Part shown: positions 37,418 through 45,067 of the stretch, in pieces | Layout: each line of letters starts with the position of its first letter | How positions within the stretch are numbered: position 1 is the first letter of the stretch | Assembly: GCA_005473895.2 (NCBI GenBank) | Contig: SRJI02000039.1 | Location: forward strand, 1 to 46,166 | Length of the DNA stretch: 46,166 bases | Direction: 5' to 3' | DNA from: Carideicomes alvinocaridis | GTDB taxonomy: Bacteria; Pseudomonadota; Alphaproteobacteria; Rhodobacterales; Rhodobacteraceae | Notes under the pieces: generated by a model | Database searches by the model: none | What the model was told of the DNA's origin: nothing | The model's input: the letters and a program-made list of their open reading frames with translations, nothing else | Position numbers and translations under genes: made by a program

Positions 37418-38398
37418 TTACTCCGCCGCCACCTTCGCCATGCGTTTCTTCTCGCCGTGGGCGAGCATCCCGTCGCGCACCCACTGGCCGTCTTCCCAGG
37501 CCTCGCGCCGCGCCTCGAGCCGCTCGGTGTTGCACGGGCCGTTGCCGCGCAGCACGTCGAAGAATTCCTGCCAGTCGGGCTGCGAGTAGTCGTAATGCCC
37601 GGTCTCCTCGTTCCACTTGAGGTTCTCGTCCGGCACGGTCAGCCCGAGATATTCCGCCTGCGGCACCGTCTGGTCGACGAATTTCTGCCGCAGCTCGTCA
37701 TTGGTGTTGATCTTGATCTTCCACGCCATGGACTGTTCCGAATGGACGGATTCCTTGTCCGACGGCCCGAACATCATCAGCGAGGGGTACCAGAAGCGGT
37801 TGAGCGCATCCTGCGCCATGCGGCGCTGCGCCTCCGTGCCCTGGGCCATCTTCATCATGATGTCGTAGCCCTGCCGCTGGTGAAAGCTCTCTTCCTTGCA
37901 GATCCGCACCATGGCCCGGGCGTAGGGCCCGTAAGACGTCCGCTGCAGCGGCACCTGGTTCATGATCGCCGCGCCATCGACCAGCCAGCCGACCGCGCCC
38001 ATGTCGGCCCATGTCAGCGTCGGGTAGTTGAAGATCGAGGAATACTTCATCTTGCCCGACAGCAGCTGCCGGGTCAGCTCGTCGCGGCTGATCCCCAGCG
38101 TTTCCGCCGCGCAATAGAGGTAAAGGCCATGCCCCGCCTCGTCCTGCACCTTGGCCAGCAGGATCGCCTTGCGCTCCAGCGTGGGCGCGCGGGTGATCCA
38201 GTTGCCCTCGGGCAGCTGGCCCACGATCTCGGAATGGGCGTGCTGGCCGATCTGGCGAACCAGCGTCTTGCGGTAGCCCTCGGGCATCCAGTCCTTGGGC
38301 TCGATCCGCTCGCCCGCGTCGATGCGCGCCTGGAACGCCTCTTCCTCGGGGGTCTGTTCGCCCGAATTGCCTTCGGATTTCACCATCTGTGCATACAT
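37418..38398 (-). CDS. paaA: Phenylacetyl-CoA 1,2-epoxidase catalytic subunit
   Basis: A 326-aa diiron oxygenase subunit that epoxidises the ring of phenylacetyl-CoA. The ligand set is complete: E57 (HSEIVG), E87 and H90 ([10 protein letters not shown]), D141 (WLVDGAAI), E170 and H173 ([12 protein letters not shown]). These match the known E. coli ligands with a constant offset of 15. The extra N-terminal residues are acidic and probably flexible. The ATG at 38398 is 3 bases after the paaJ stop with AAGGATC upstream. Confidence 0.97.
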   Translation of the reverse strand: MYAQMVKSEGNSGEQTPEEEAFQARIDAGERIEPKDWMPEGYRKTLVRQIGQHAHSEIVGQLPEGNWITRAPTLERKAILLAKVQDEAGHGLYLYCAAETLGISRDELTRQLLSGKMKYSSIFNYPTLTWADMGAVGWLVDGAAIMNQVPLQRTSYGPYARAMVRICKEESFHQRQGYDIMMKMAQGTEAQRRMAQDALNRFWYPSLMMFGPSDKESVHSEQSMAWKIKINTNDELRQKFVDQTVPQAEYLGLTVPDENLKWNEETGHYDYSQPDWQEFFDVLRGNGPCNTERLEARREAWEDGQWVRDGMLAHGEKKRMAKVAAE

Positions 38399-38401
38399 CG
38401 G

Positions 38402-39607
38402 TCAGATCCTTTCCATGATGAGGGCCGCGCCCTGCCCCACGCCCACGCACATCGTGCAGAGCGCGTAACGCCCGCCGGTGCGCTGAAGCTGGCGCGCGGC
38501 AGTCAGTGCCATGCGCGCGCCGGACATGCCCAGCGGGTGGCCGATGGCGATCGCGCCGCCATTGGGATTCACATGTGCCGCGTCGTCCGGCAGGCCAAGC
38601 TCGCGCAGCGAGGCGAGCCCCTGCGCGGCAAAAGCCTCGTTCAGCTCGATGACATCCATGTCCTCGATCGTCAGCCCCGCCCGCGCCAGCGCCCGGCGGG
38701 TGGCCGGCACCGGGCCGATGCCCATGACCCGCGGCTCGACGCCCGCGGCGACATGGGTCACGATCCGCGCAATGGGGGTGAGCCCATGCTCCTTCACCGC
38801 CGCCTCCGAGGCCACGAGCAGCGCCGCCGCCCCGTCATTGACGCCGCTGGCATTGCCCGCGGTGACCGTGAGGTCCGGACCGTTCACGCCCTTCAGCTTC
38901 GAAAGCTTCGCCGCGTCGGTGCCCGGGCGAGGATGCTCGTCCACTTCCACCACCACCGGGTCACCCTTGCGCTGCGGGATGGTGACCGGGATGATCTCCT
39001 CGGCAAAGATGCCCTTCTCCTGCGCCGCCGCCCAGCGCGCCTGGGACCGCGCGGCAAAGGCGTCCTGGTCCTCGCGGCTGACATTGTAGTCGGCGGCCAC
39101 GTTGTCGGCGGTCTGCGGCATGGAATGGGTGTCGTACATCTGCTTCATCTTCGGATTGACGAAGCGCCAGCCGATGGTGGTGTCGTAGATCTCCGCCTTG
39201 CGCGAGAACGGCGTCTCCGCCTTGCCCATGACGAAGGGCGCGCGGCTCATGCTCTCCACCCCGCCGGAGATGGCGAGGTCCATGTCCCCCGCCCGGATCG
39301 CGCGCGAGGCAAGCCCCACGGCGTCGAGACCCGAGGCGCAGAGCCGGTTGATCGTCGAGCCGGGGACCGAGACCGGCAGACCCGCCAGCAGCGCCGCCAT
39401 GCGGCCCACGTTGCGGTTGTCCTCGCCCGCCTGGTTGGCCGACCCGTAGATGACGTCCTCGACCTTTTCCCAGTCGACACCGCCATTGCGGTCCATCAGC
39501 GCCTTGATCGGCAGCGCCGCAAGGTCGTCCGCCCGCACCCCCGACAGCGCACCGCCATAGCGGCCGATCGGGGTCCGGATTCCGTCACAGATGAATGCTG
39601 CTCCCAC
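38402..39607 (-). CDS. paaJ: 3-oxoadipyl-CoA / 3-oxo-5,6-dehydrosuberyl-CoA thiolase
   Basis: A 401-aa thiolase with nucleophile Cys90 in TINRLCASGLDAV, His in GGAIAIGHPLGMSGA and the second Cys in CTMCVGVGQGAAL. The GTG at 39607 has a perfect AGGAGG 7 bases upstream and gives the canonical 401-aa length and N-terminus (AAFICDGIRTPIGRYGG); an upstream ATG in frame would add 18 unlike residues. PVPATRRALARAG and ADNVAADYNVSREDQD are typical of the PaaJ/PcaF group. As first gene of the operon, it follows the perfect inverted repeat at 39669. Confidence 0.93.
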   Translation of the reverse strand: MGAAFICDGIRTPIGRYGGALSGVRADDLAALPIKALMDRNGGVDWEKVEDVIYGSANQAGEDNRNVGRMAALLAGLPVSVPGSTINRLCASGLDAVGLASRAIRAGDMDLAISGGVESMSRAPFVMGKAETPFSRKAEIYDTTIGWRFVNPKMKQMYDTHSMPQTADNVAADYNVSREDQDAFAARSQARWAAAQEKGIFAEEIIPVTIPQRKGDPVVVEVDEHPRPGTDAAKLSKLKGVNGPDLTVTAGNASGVNDGAAALLVASEAAVKEHGLTPIARIVTHVAAGVEPRVMGIGPVPATRRALARAGLTIEDMDVIELNEAFAAQGLASLRELGLPDDAAHVNPNGGAIAIGHPLGMSGARMALTAARQLQRTGGRYALCTMCVGVGQGAALIMERI

Positions 39608-39668
39608 GCGAAGTCCTCCTGCTCGCATCAAGTATCTAGGCCGGGGCGCGATTCGGGACAAGCGAAAA

Positions 39669-39705
39669 TGTTACGAAACAGGATCACATTTTCATTTTCG
39701 TAACA
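39669..39705. promoter_or_regulatory. Candidate operator of the paa operon
   Basis: A perfect 10-bp inverted repeat, TGTTACGAAA (39669-39678) and TTTCGTAACA (39696-39705), with a 17-base AT-rich spacer, 62 bp upstream of the paaJ start. It is the AT-richest spot nearby and sits where promoter elements are expected. It differs from the GntR palindrome at 28697. The rest of the 311-bp gap (39608-39918) holds only the dispersed repeat at 39818. Confidence 0.7.
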
Positions 39706-39817
39706 AAACCTCGCCCGACGCCACCCGCGTTCCGCATCGCGGAAATTATCTCCGCAAACTCGCGCGCAGCATATCGCCGCCCCACGGGGGTACAACGCGA
39801 AACCGCCCCGCGCCCCT

Positions 39818-39868
39818 GCTTCTTCTGACCATAAATATCCCGGGGAGCGCGAGGGGCTGGCCCCTCGC
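39818..39868. repeat. Dispersed intergenic repeat, diverged copy 3
   Basis: Shares GCTTCTTCTG and CCATAAATAT (39829-39838) plus the CGGGG step with the copies at 10243 and 10353. Here the tail forms a perfect 9-bp hairpin GCGAGGGGC (39849-39857) with GCCCCTCGC (39860-39868). It lies just past the 3' end of the hemerythrin-like gene and may terminate it. Confidence 0.7.
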
Positions 39869-39918
39869 TCCGCAGTTCTCCGCCAGCGAACCGTCAGACC
39901 TCCGCGGTCCCGCTCGCC

Positions 39919-40491
39919 TCAGTGCAGCCCGCCCGACCCGTGTTTCAGGATCACCGGAACGATCAGGTCCTCCTCGTCGGCCAGGTGCCGCGCCAGGACC
40001 CGCTGCACCCCCTCGACCTCGCCGTAAAAGCCGCCAGCCGCGTCGCGGAAACCGTCCGGCGCGTCCAGCCGACCCAGCAGGCCGTTGGCGGCCTCGGCGA
40101 AGCGGTGCAGCATCGGGTCGATCTCGTGGTGATCCCGGTCGAGGATGTCGAAGCCGCGCTCCAGCCGCGGGTCGAACCCCTTCAGCGCCGGAAAGTAATG
40201 CATGTCCTCGATCTGGTGATGGCCATGGAGCTGGTTGATCAGCATCCCGCCAAAGCGCGACAGCCGCCCGCCGTAATCCCGCGGCCCCATCCCGCCGTCG
40301 ATCAGCCCCTCGATGTCCTGCTGCAGCAGGTCGCCCAGCTTGCGGAACATCATGTGCCGCTCCAGCCAGAACTGGACGAGGCCGGCGAATTCGGGATGCG
40401 CCTCCCAGGCCTCGCGGGGATATTCCTCCACCAGCACGCGCAGGGCGGGGGGAAGACCGTCGCGGGTCAGGTCGGGCAGGGTATCGGGCAT
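39919..40491 (-). CDS. Hemerythrin-like (HHE) domain protein
   Basis: A 190-aa four-helix protein with hemerythrin-type ligands: HGHHQIEDMHYFPAL, DRDHHEIDPML and ARHLADEEDLIVPVIL, with an earlier candidate His in FWLERHMMFRKL. Such proteins bind a diiron site and sense or carry O2, NO or iron. No signal peptide or membrane segment is seen. It precedes the paa operon on the same strand but is separated by a 311-bp gap with its own repeat hairpin and the paa operator. It is thus likely a separate unit. Confidence 0.85.
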   Translation of the reverse strand: MPDTLPDLTRDGLPPALRVLVEEYPREAWEAHPEFAGLVQFWLERHMMFRKLGDLLQQDIEGLIDGGMGPRDYGGRLSRFGGMLINQLHGHHQIEDMHYFPALKGFDPRLERGFDILDRDHHEIDPMLHRFAEAANGLLGRLDAPDGFRDAAGGFYGEVEGVQRVLARHLADEEDLIVPVILKHGSGGLH

Positions 40492-40551
40492 GTCGCATCT
40501 CCGGTCGTGACGAGGGACAGATAGGACGTCCCGCCCCCGGCCGAAAGGGGG

Positions 40552-40869
40552 TCAGAACACCGCCGCGACCTCGTACATCACCGGCTCGAAGCTCTTGCAA
40601 AGCTCGTTGATCTTGCGGTTCCGCGCCCGCATCTCGTCGCTGCGCAGCATGGCCTGGAAATCCTCGCGCCGGCGCCATTGCGAGTAATTGGCGATCCGGG
40701 TCTGGGCGTCGTTCACGTGCAGCCCGGCGGCAATGAAGCCCGGCTGGTGCGAGATGAAATCGTCGTAGGCGGCGCGCAGCTGGTCGAGCAGGTCCTGGCA
40801 GGTGCCGGGCGTCATCTCGAAGGTTGTCAGCACCGTCTGGTAGCTGTTGTCGCTGGAAATCCGGACCAT
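40552..40869 (-). CDS. Antibiotic-biosynthesis-monooxygenase (ABM) domain protein
   Basis: A 105-aa dimeric alpha/beta-barrel-type protein. VLTTFEMTPGTCQDLLDQLR, QPGFIAAGLHVNDAQTRIANYSQW and REDFQAMLRSDEM are the standard ABM order (strand, helix, strand, NxxxW-like, helix). Members are heme-degrading or small-molecule monooxygenases, but many are of unknown function. The ATG at 40869 (MVRISSDNSYQTV) has GGAGGAGCC upstream. It lies 60 bp before the hemerythrin-like gene in the same direction; the two may be co-transcribed. Confidence 0.82.
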   Translation of the reverse strand: MVRISSDNSYQTVLTTFEMTPGTCQDLLDQLRAAYDDFISHQPGFIAAGLHVNDAQTRIANYSQWRRREDFQAMLRSDEMRARNRKINELCKSFEPVMYEVAAVF

Positions 40870-40928
40870 CCTCTGGCTCCTCCCTGGCTTGTCCGGCCCA
40901 GTCTCGCACGGCGAGCGCCGCCCGGCCA

Positions 40929-40976
40929 AAAAGTTTTCAGCGAAAACTTTTGCAAGACTTTTACTGAAAAAGTCTT
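40929..40976 (-). terminator. Double AT-rich hairpin downstream of the gene at 40984
   Basis: Hairpin A: AAAAGTTTTC (40929-40938) with its perfect 10-bp complement (40942-40951), loop AGC, ending in TTTTT on the minus strand. Hairpin B: AAGACTTTT (40954-40962) with AAAAGTCTT (40968-40976). Hairpin B's arms are identical to those at 29474-29496. Confidence 0.8.
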
Positions 40977-40983
40977 GGCCCGC

Positions 40984-41838
40984 TCAGAGGTTCGGTTCGC
41001 CCTGCAGCCCCAGCAGCTTGCGGAAGGTGGTCCAGTAGCCCGGCAGGCGCGGCGGCCGGTCCATGCCGGCGACGGCCTCCTCGGCCCAGGGCGCCATGCG
41101 GCGGCGGGCGAAATCCCGTCCCCAGTCGAGAAAGGCCTCGCGGTCGTCCGGCCGCAGCCGGCAGGCCGAGCCCACCAGACCCACCAGCGTCTCGGGCGGC
41201 GAATACCACTCGTCCTGGATGCCCGTGACGCGCCCGCGCAGCAGCGGACCGACCATGCGCATCAGCCGCTTCTCGGAAAACTGCAGCAGCAGGCGCCCCA
41301 TCTCGTCCCGGGAATAGCCGATCAGGGGCGGAAAGGTGTCGAAGAAGATCGCGCGCCCGTCGATCACCGCGAAGTTGCGGATCGACGGGTGGAAGCCCAC
41401 GCGCCGCCGCTCTTCCCCGCTCTCCTGCGCCTCGCGCAGCGCGGTCCAGAAGGTCGCGATCACCTCGCCCGCCGCCTCCATCAGCGCCAGCGCGCCCTCG
41501 CGATCCGTCTCCAGCATCCGCGGCCGCATCATCGTCTCGTCCGGCAGGCCTTCCTGGATCACCACCGGTACCGGCCCGGCGCCCAGGTCGGCGAGGCGGA
41601 ACTCGGTCTCCGGCAGGGAGACGCCGCAGCGGGTCAGCACCGCCACGTAATCGTCATGCGCCGCCGCCAGCCGCTCCAACGCGGCGCGGTCGCCCGGCGC
41701 GCGGTAGACCTTGATCACCCGCCCCTCGAGCGGGCCGGGCCCGGCACGGAACGGCGCGCAGAAATAGCCCAGGCGCGAGACCGGCTCGCCCCGGCGGTCC
41801 AACTCGTCGCGGATCCATGCATCTGTCTGGCTGGTCAT
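40984..41838 (-). CDS. Uncharacterised protein with kinase-like motifs
   Basis: A 284-aa protein I cannot assign to a named family. Some words echo the protein-kinase-like fold: GRVIKVYR with K43 as a beta-3 lysine, PVPVVIQEGL (residues 89-98) as a hinge, GFHPSIRNFAV (149-158) in place of the catalytic loop and AIFFDTFPP (163-171) as a metal loop with D167. The HxD aspartate is not present, so it may be a pseudokinase or something else. No signal peptide is seen. The ATG at 41838 starts MTSQTDAWIRDEL; upstream sequence in frame is low-complexity. Its own terminator follows. Confidence 0.7.
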   Translation of the reverse strand: MTSQTDAWIRDELDRRGEPVSRLGYFCAPFRAGPGPLEGRVIKVYRAPGDRAALERLAAAHDDYVAVLTRCGVSLPETEFRLADLGAGPVPVVIQEGLPDETMMRPRMLETDREGALALMEAAGEVIATFWTALREAQESGEERRRVGFHPSIRNFAVIDGRAIFFDTFPPLIGYSRDEMGRLLLQFSEKRLMRMVGPLLRGRVTGIQDEWYSPPETLVGLVGSACRLRPDDREAFLDWGRDFARRRMAPWAEEAVAGMDRPPRLPGYWTTFRKLLGLQGEPNL

Positions 41839-42030
41839 GCGCTCGGGCTCCCTGTTGCCCGTCCCTCTTATCCGGGGTGACAGGCCAAGGCCACAGGGCC
41901 CGATCAGGGCGCGGGGCGCGAAGGGCTGGCGCGAGGCCCGCCGCAGCGCCCCCGGTGGCGGCGGAAAGCGCATCGCCCCGCCGCCCCGGATCGTACGGGG
42001 CCGCCCCGCAGGCCGGCCCGCTCTTCAAAC

Positions 42031-42621
42031 TCAGGCCTTCAGCGCCTCGGTCTTCTCGACCAGCCGCTTGGCCTGGTGCGCGATCGCCTTCTTGCCGGTC
42101 TCGTCCAGGGCGCCCGCCTGGGCCGAGTAGCCGTAGGGGTTGCCGCCGGCCTCGAAGAGGACCGGGTCGGTATAGCCCGGCGCCACGACGATCGCGCCCC
42201 AGTGCATCACGGTGGTGTAGAGCCCCATGAGCGTGGTCTCCTGGCCGCCATGGGCGTTCTGGGCGGAGGTCGTCGCGGTCACCGTCTTGTCGACGAGCTT
42301 GCCTTCCATCCAGAGCGGGCCCAGCGTGTCGATGAAGGCGCGCATCTGGCTGGTGACGCTGCCGTACCGCGTGGGCGAGGAGAAGAAATAGCCATCCGCC
42401 CAGAGCATGTCGTCATGGCTGACCTCCTCGATGTCGGCGGCGCGTTCCACCTGCGCCTTCCAGGCGTCCTGGCCTTCGACCACCTCTTTCGGTGCGGTCT
42501 CCGCGATCTTGCGCAGACGCACCTCGGCGCCGGCGGCTTCCGCGGCGCGCGCGGCCTCCTGGGCCATCTGGTGGTTGGTGCCGTAGGTCGAGTAATAGGC
42601 GACGAGAATCTTCGCGGACAT
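42031..42621 (-). CDS. wrbA: NAD(P)H:quinone oxidoreductase, WrbA type
   Basis: A 196-aa flavodoxin-like FMN enzyme that reduces quinones by two electrons and protects against oxidative stress. Motifs are [16 protein letters not shown] (FMN phosphate), [20 protein letters not shown] and [18 protein letters not shown], which are characteristic of WrbA. The ATG at 42621 ([12 protein letters not shown]) has AGGAAAGGA upstream. It is monocistronic, with a palindrome at 42684 in its promoter region. Confidence 0.95.
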   Translation of the reverse strand: MSAKILVAYYSTYGTNHQMAQEAARAAEAAGAEVRLRKIAETAPKEVVEGQDAWKAQVERAADIEEVSHDDMLWADGYFFSSPTRYGSVTSQMRAFIDTLGPLWMEGKLVDKTVTATTSAQNAHGGQETTLMGLYTTVMHWGAIVVAPGYTDPVLFEAGGNPYGYSAQAGALDETGKKAIAHQAKRLVEKTEALKA

Positions 42622-42683
42622 GACGTTCCTTTCCTGCATTTTCCGGCCGGACGGCCGGTCTGTCTCGGTCGAGTGCAAAATAG

Positions 42684-42696
42684 GCCGGTAACCGGC
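42684..42696 (-). promoter_or_regulatory. Palindrome in the wrbA promoter region
   Basis: GCCGGT-A-ACCGGC, a perfect 13-bp palindrome 62 bp upstream of the wrbA start. On the minus strand TATTTT follows directly and could be the -10 element, which would place the palindrome in the spacer, where a repressor would block transcription. Confidence 0.4.
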
Positions 42697-42787
42697 GAGG
42701 AACATTCACGATCTGCGCGAAGCCCCTGTGCGCCGGTGCAGAGCCACCCGCCCCGCAGGCCGCGCGCGGCACTCAGCGAAAGGGGGC

Positions 42788-43339
42788 TCAGCGAAAGGCC
42801 GGCCCGTGCGCCCAGACCGTCAGCGACAGCCGCGCCCCCCGGGTCACCGGCGTCACGCGGTGCAGCAGGAAGGCCGGGAACAGCACCGCATCCCCCTGCC
42901 CGCGCGGCGCCTCCTGAACCCGGGCCGAGGGCATGATCTCCAGCGTGCCGCCGTCATACTCGTCCGGCCCGGACAGCTGCACCACCAGCGTCAGCTTGCG
43001 CCGCGCCGCCAGCGCCGTGTCGCCGATATCCGCATGCCAGTGGAAATGGCCCGCCCGCTCGGCCCCGTAGCGCGCCAGCTGCGGGCTTTCGGCGAAATCG
43101 CTGAGATCGAAGCCGAAGCGCGCCCTGTTCGCCTCTCGCGTGATGTCGATGAGCCGGGTCATGATCCAGCCGGTCTCTTCCACCTCGTCGAGCCAGACCA
43201 GCTCGGCCCGGCGCAGGTTGTGGTCCCGCCCCAGCCCGGCAAGGCCGCCGTCACGCCCCGGATTCTCGTCGTGCAGGGCGGCGATGCGGGCGCATTCGGC
43301 GGCGGTGAAGGCGGAGGGCAGGCAATAGGGCGCAAGCAT
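42788..43339 (-). CDS. 2-oxoglutarate/Fe(II)-dependent oxygenase (prolyl-4-hydroxylase-like)
   Basis: A 183-aa double-stranded beta-helix oxygenase. Iron ligands are His and Asp in HWHADIGD and the distal His in FLLHRVTPV, and 2-oxoglutarate should bind Arg in RGARLSLTVW. GTLEIM and GDAVLFPAFL are the standard intervening strands. It resembles the PKHD/PiuC-type hydroxylases; the substrate is unknown. No TonB receptor is adjacent, so a siderophore link is not supported. It lies upstream of wrbA on the same strand but 166 bp away. Confidence 0.88.
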   Translation of the reverse strand: MLAPYCLPSAFTAAECARIAALHDENPGRDGGLAGLGRDHNLRRAELVWLDEVEETGWIMTRLIDITREANRARFGFDLSDFAESPQLARYGAERAGHFHWHADIGDTALAARRKLTLVVQLSGPDEYDGGTLEIMPSARVQEAPRGQGDAVLFPAFLLHRVTPVTRGARLSLTVWAHGPAFR

Positions 43340-43461
43340 CGGGCGTTCCTTCTGGAAGGCGCGGCAATGGCACAGCGGCCCGGAGCCGGCGCGCCCGTTC
43401 GCGACCCGAATGTCGCGAATTGCACCTTTTCCTCGCGCGTTCGCCGGGCCACACTCCGCCC

Positions 43462-43854
43462 ATGTCCAAGGCTCCCGCGCTCACCCATTTCGAGGAGGTC
43501 GCCCGGCGCACCATCGCGGCCTTTCCGGACTCCTTCCGGTCGATGGCGCAGGCGGTCCACATCGTCGTGACCGACTGGCCGCAGGCGGAGATGCTGCGCG
43601 AGCTCGGGATCGACGATCGTCGCGACCTGACCGGACTCTACGACGGGATCCCGGTGACGGAAAAGTCGGTCTGGGACATGCCGCTGCAACCGGACACGGT
43701 CTGGCTGTTCCGGCAGCCCATCCTCGCGGAATGGCGCGACCGCGGCGACATCGATCTCGACGACCTGATCGCCCATGTGACGGTGCATGAATTCGCCCAT
43801 CATTTCGGCTGGTCCGACGCCAATATCGCGGCCATCGACCGCTGGTGGGAATAG
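43462..43854 (+). CDS. Small zincin-type metallopeptidase family protein
   Basis: A 130-aa protein of the minimal zincin family formerly called DUF1025. VHEFAHHFGWSD gives the HExxHxxxxxD-type zinc motif. ARRTIAAFPDSFRS, GLYDGIPV and TVWLFRQPIL are the other family marks. Proteolytic activity is inferred from the motif only; natural substrates are not known. The ATG at 43462 is the first codon giving the typical MSKAPALTHFEEVARR start. It may be co-transcribed with the membrane protein 77 bp downstream. Confidence 0.87.
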   Translation: MSKAPALTHFEEVARRTIAAFPDSFRSMAQAVHIVVTDWPQAEMLRELGIDDRRDLTGLYDGIPVTEKSVWDMPLQPDTVWLFRQPILAEWRDRGDIDLDDLIAHVTVHEFAHHFGWSDANIAAIDRWWE

Positions 43855-43931
43855 ATGCAGCCGATTGCCCCCCGCGCGGCGGCCATGCTACGTTCCGCGC
43901 CAAGGACAAGAGGCAGAGCAGCCCCCGGGAC

Positions 43932-44957
43932 ATGACAGCGCTTTCGGAATACGAACGGCTCGAGGCCAGCGGCCTCTGGCGGGCTTCGCCCGAAGCGCAG
44001 GCACAGAACGTCATCGTCTCCATCGGGGATGCCACGCTGGTGGTCACCGACATGCGCGACCGCGCGCTGACCCACTGGTCGCTGGCCGCCGTCGCCCGCG
44101 CCAATCCCGGAGAGCTGCCGGCCGTCTACCACCCTGACGGCGACCCGGAAGAGACCCTGGAACTGCCCGCCGACGAGGAGGCGATGATCTCCGCCATCGA
44201 GCGGCTGCGCACCACGATCGAGCGGCGGCGCCCGCGGCCCGGCCGGCTGCGGCTGGTCATGCTCGTCTCCAGCCTGGCGGTGGTGCTGGCGCTTGGCTGG
44301 TTCTGGCTGCCCGGCGCGGTGCTGCGCCACGCGGTCACGGTGGTGCCGCCGGTCAAGCGCGCCGAGATCGGGGATGCCCTGCTGGAGCGTATCACGCGGG
44401 TCGCGGGCCAGCCCTGCACCGACCCGGCCGGGCTACGCTCGCTGGAAAAGCTGCGCGCCCGTGTGCTCGGCCCCGACACGCGCCGGCGGCTGGTCGTCCT
44501 GCCCTCGGGCCTGCGCGAGACGGCGCATCTGCCCGGCCGGATGATCCTGTTGAACCGCGCGCTGGTGGAGGATCCGGAGGAGCCGGATGTCGCCGCCGGT
44601 TACATCCTGGCCGAGGCGCTGCGCGCGCGGGTGCACGACCCCCTGCGCGCCCTGCTGGAAGAGGCCGGGACGCTGGCCACGATCCGCCTCCTGACCACCG
44701 GCGACCTGGGGGCCGGGACGCTCGACGCCTACGCGGAGAGCCTGCTGACCGCCCCGCAGGAGCAGGTGCCCGAGGCCGCGCTGCTTGCCGCCTTTGCCGA
44801 GGCCCAGATCCGCGCCCGGCCCTATGCCTATGCCCGCGACGTGTCGGGCGAGTCGACCCTGGGCCTGATCGAGGCCGATCCCTTCGCCACCACAGCCCCC
44901 CGCCCCGTGCTGAGCGACGGCGACTGGCTGCGCCTGCAGGGCATCTGCGGCGCCTGA
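43932..44957 (+). CDS. Single-pass membrane protein resembling an M48-type peptidase without zinc histidines
   Basis: A 341-aa protein with one transmembrane helix (about residues 105-127) after a 104-residue cytoplasmic part. The remainder is probably periplasmic. I do not recognise a named family. GRMILLNRALVEDPEEPDVAAGYILAEALRARVHD follows the order of M48 peptidases (strand, then active helix). However, the HExxH place reads AEALR (227-231): the Glu is kept and both His are lost, with an Asp at 236. A non-peptidase role, such as binding or scaffolding, is likely if the match is real. The start at ATG 43932 is preferred; GTG 43845 overlaps the previous gene. Confidence 0.72.
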   Translation: MTALSEYERLEASGLWRASPEAQAQNVIVSIGDATLVVTDMRDRALTHWSLAAVARANPGELPAVYHPDGDPEETLELPADEEAMISAIERLRTTIERRRPRPGRLRLVMLVSSLAVVLALGWFWLPGAVLRHAVTVVPPVKRAEIGDALLERITRVAGQPCTDPAGLRSLEKLRARVLGPDTRRRLVVLPSGLRETAHLPGRMILLNRALVEDPEEPDVAAGYILAEALRARVHDPLRALLEEAGTLATIRLLTTGDLGAGTLDAYAESLLTAPQEQVPEAALLAAFAEAQIRARPYAYARDVSGESTLGLIEADPFATTAPRPVLSDGDWLRLQGICGA

Positions 44958-45012
44958 CGCCGATAGTTCGGCCCCGCGTTCAGAGCTGTCGCCGCCCTGT
45001 AAGGCGAACCCC

Positions 45013-45044
45013 AAAAAAAGGCCCCGCCATGGTGGCAGGGCCTT
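45013..45044 (-). terminator. Rho-independent terminator of the SPOR gene
   Basis: AAGGCCC (45018-45024) pairs with GGGCCTT (45038-45044), with an inner GCCA/TGGC extension past one mismatch. On the minus strand the stem runs into seven T (45013-45019). It lies 23 bp past the stop of the SPOR-domain gene and also faces the convergent membrane-protein gene. Confidence 0.88.
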
Positions 45045-45067
45045 CGCAAGATCGTTGTGGTCCGCCT

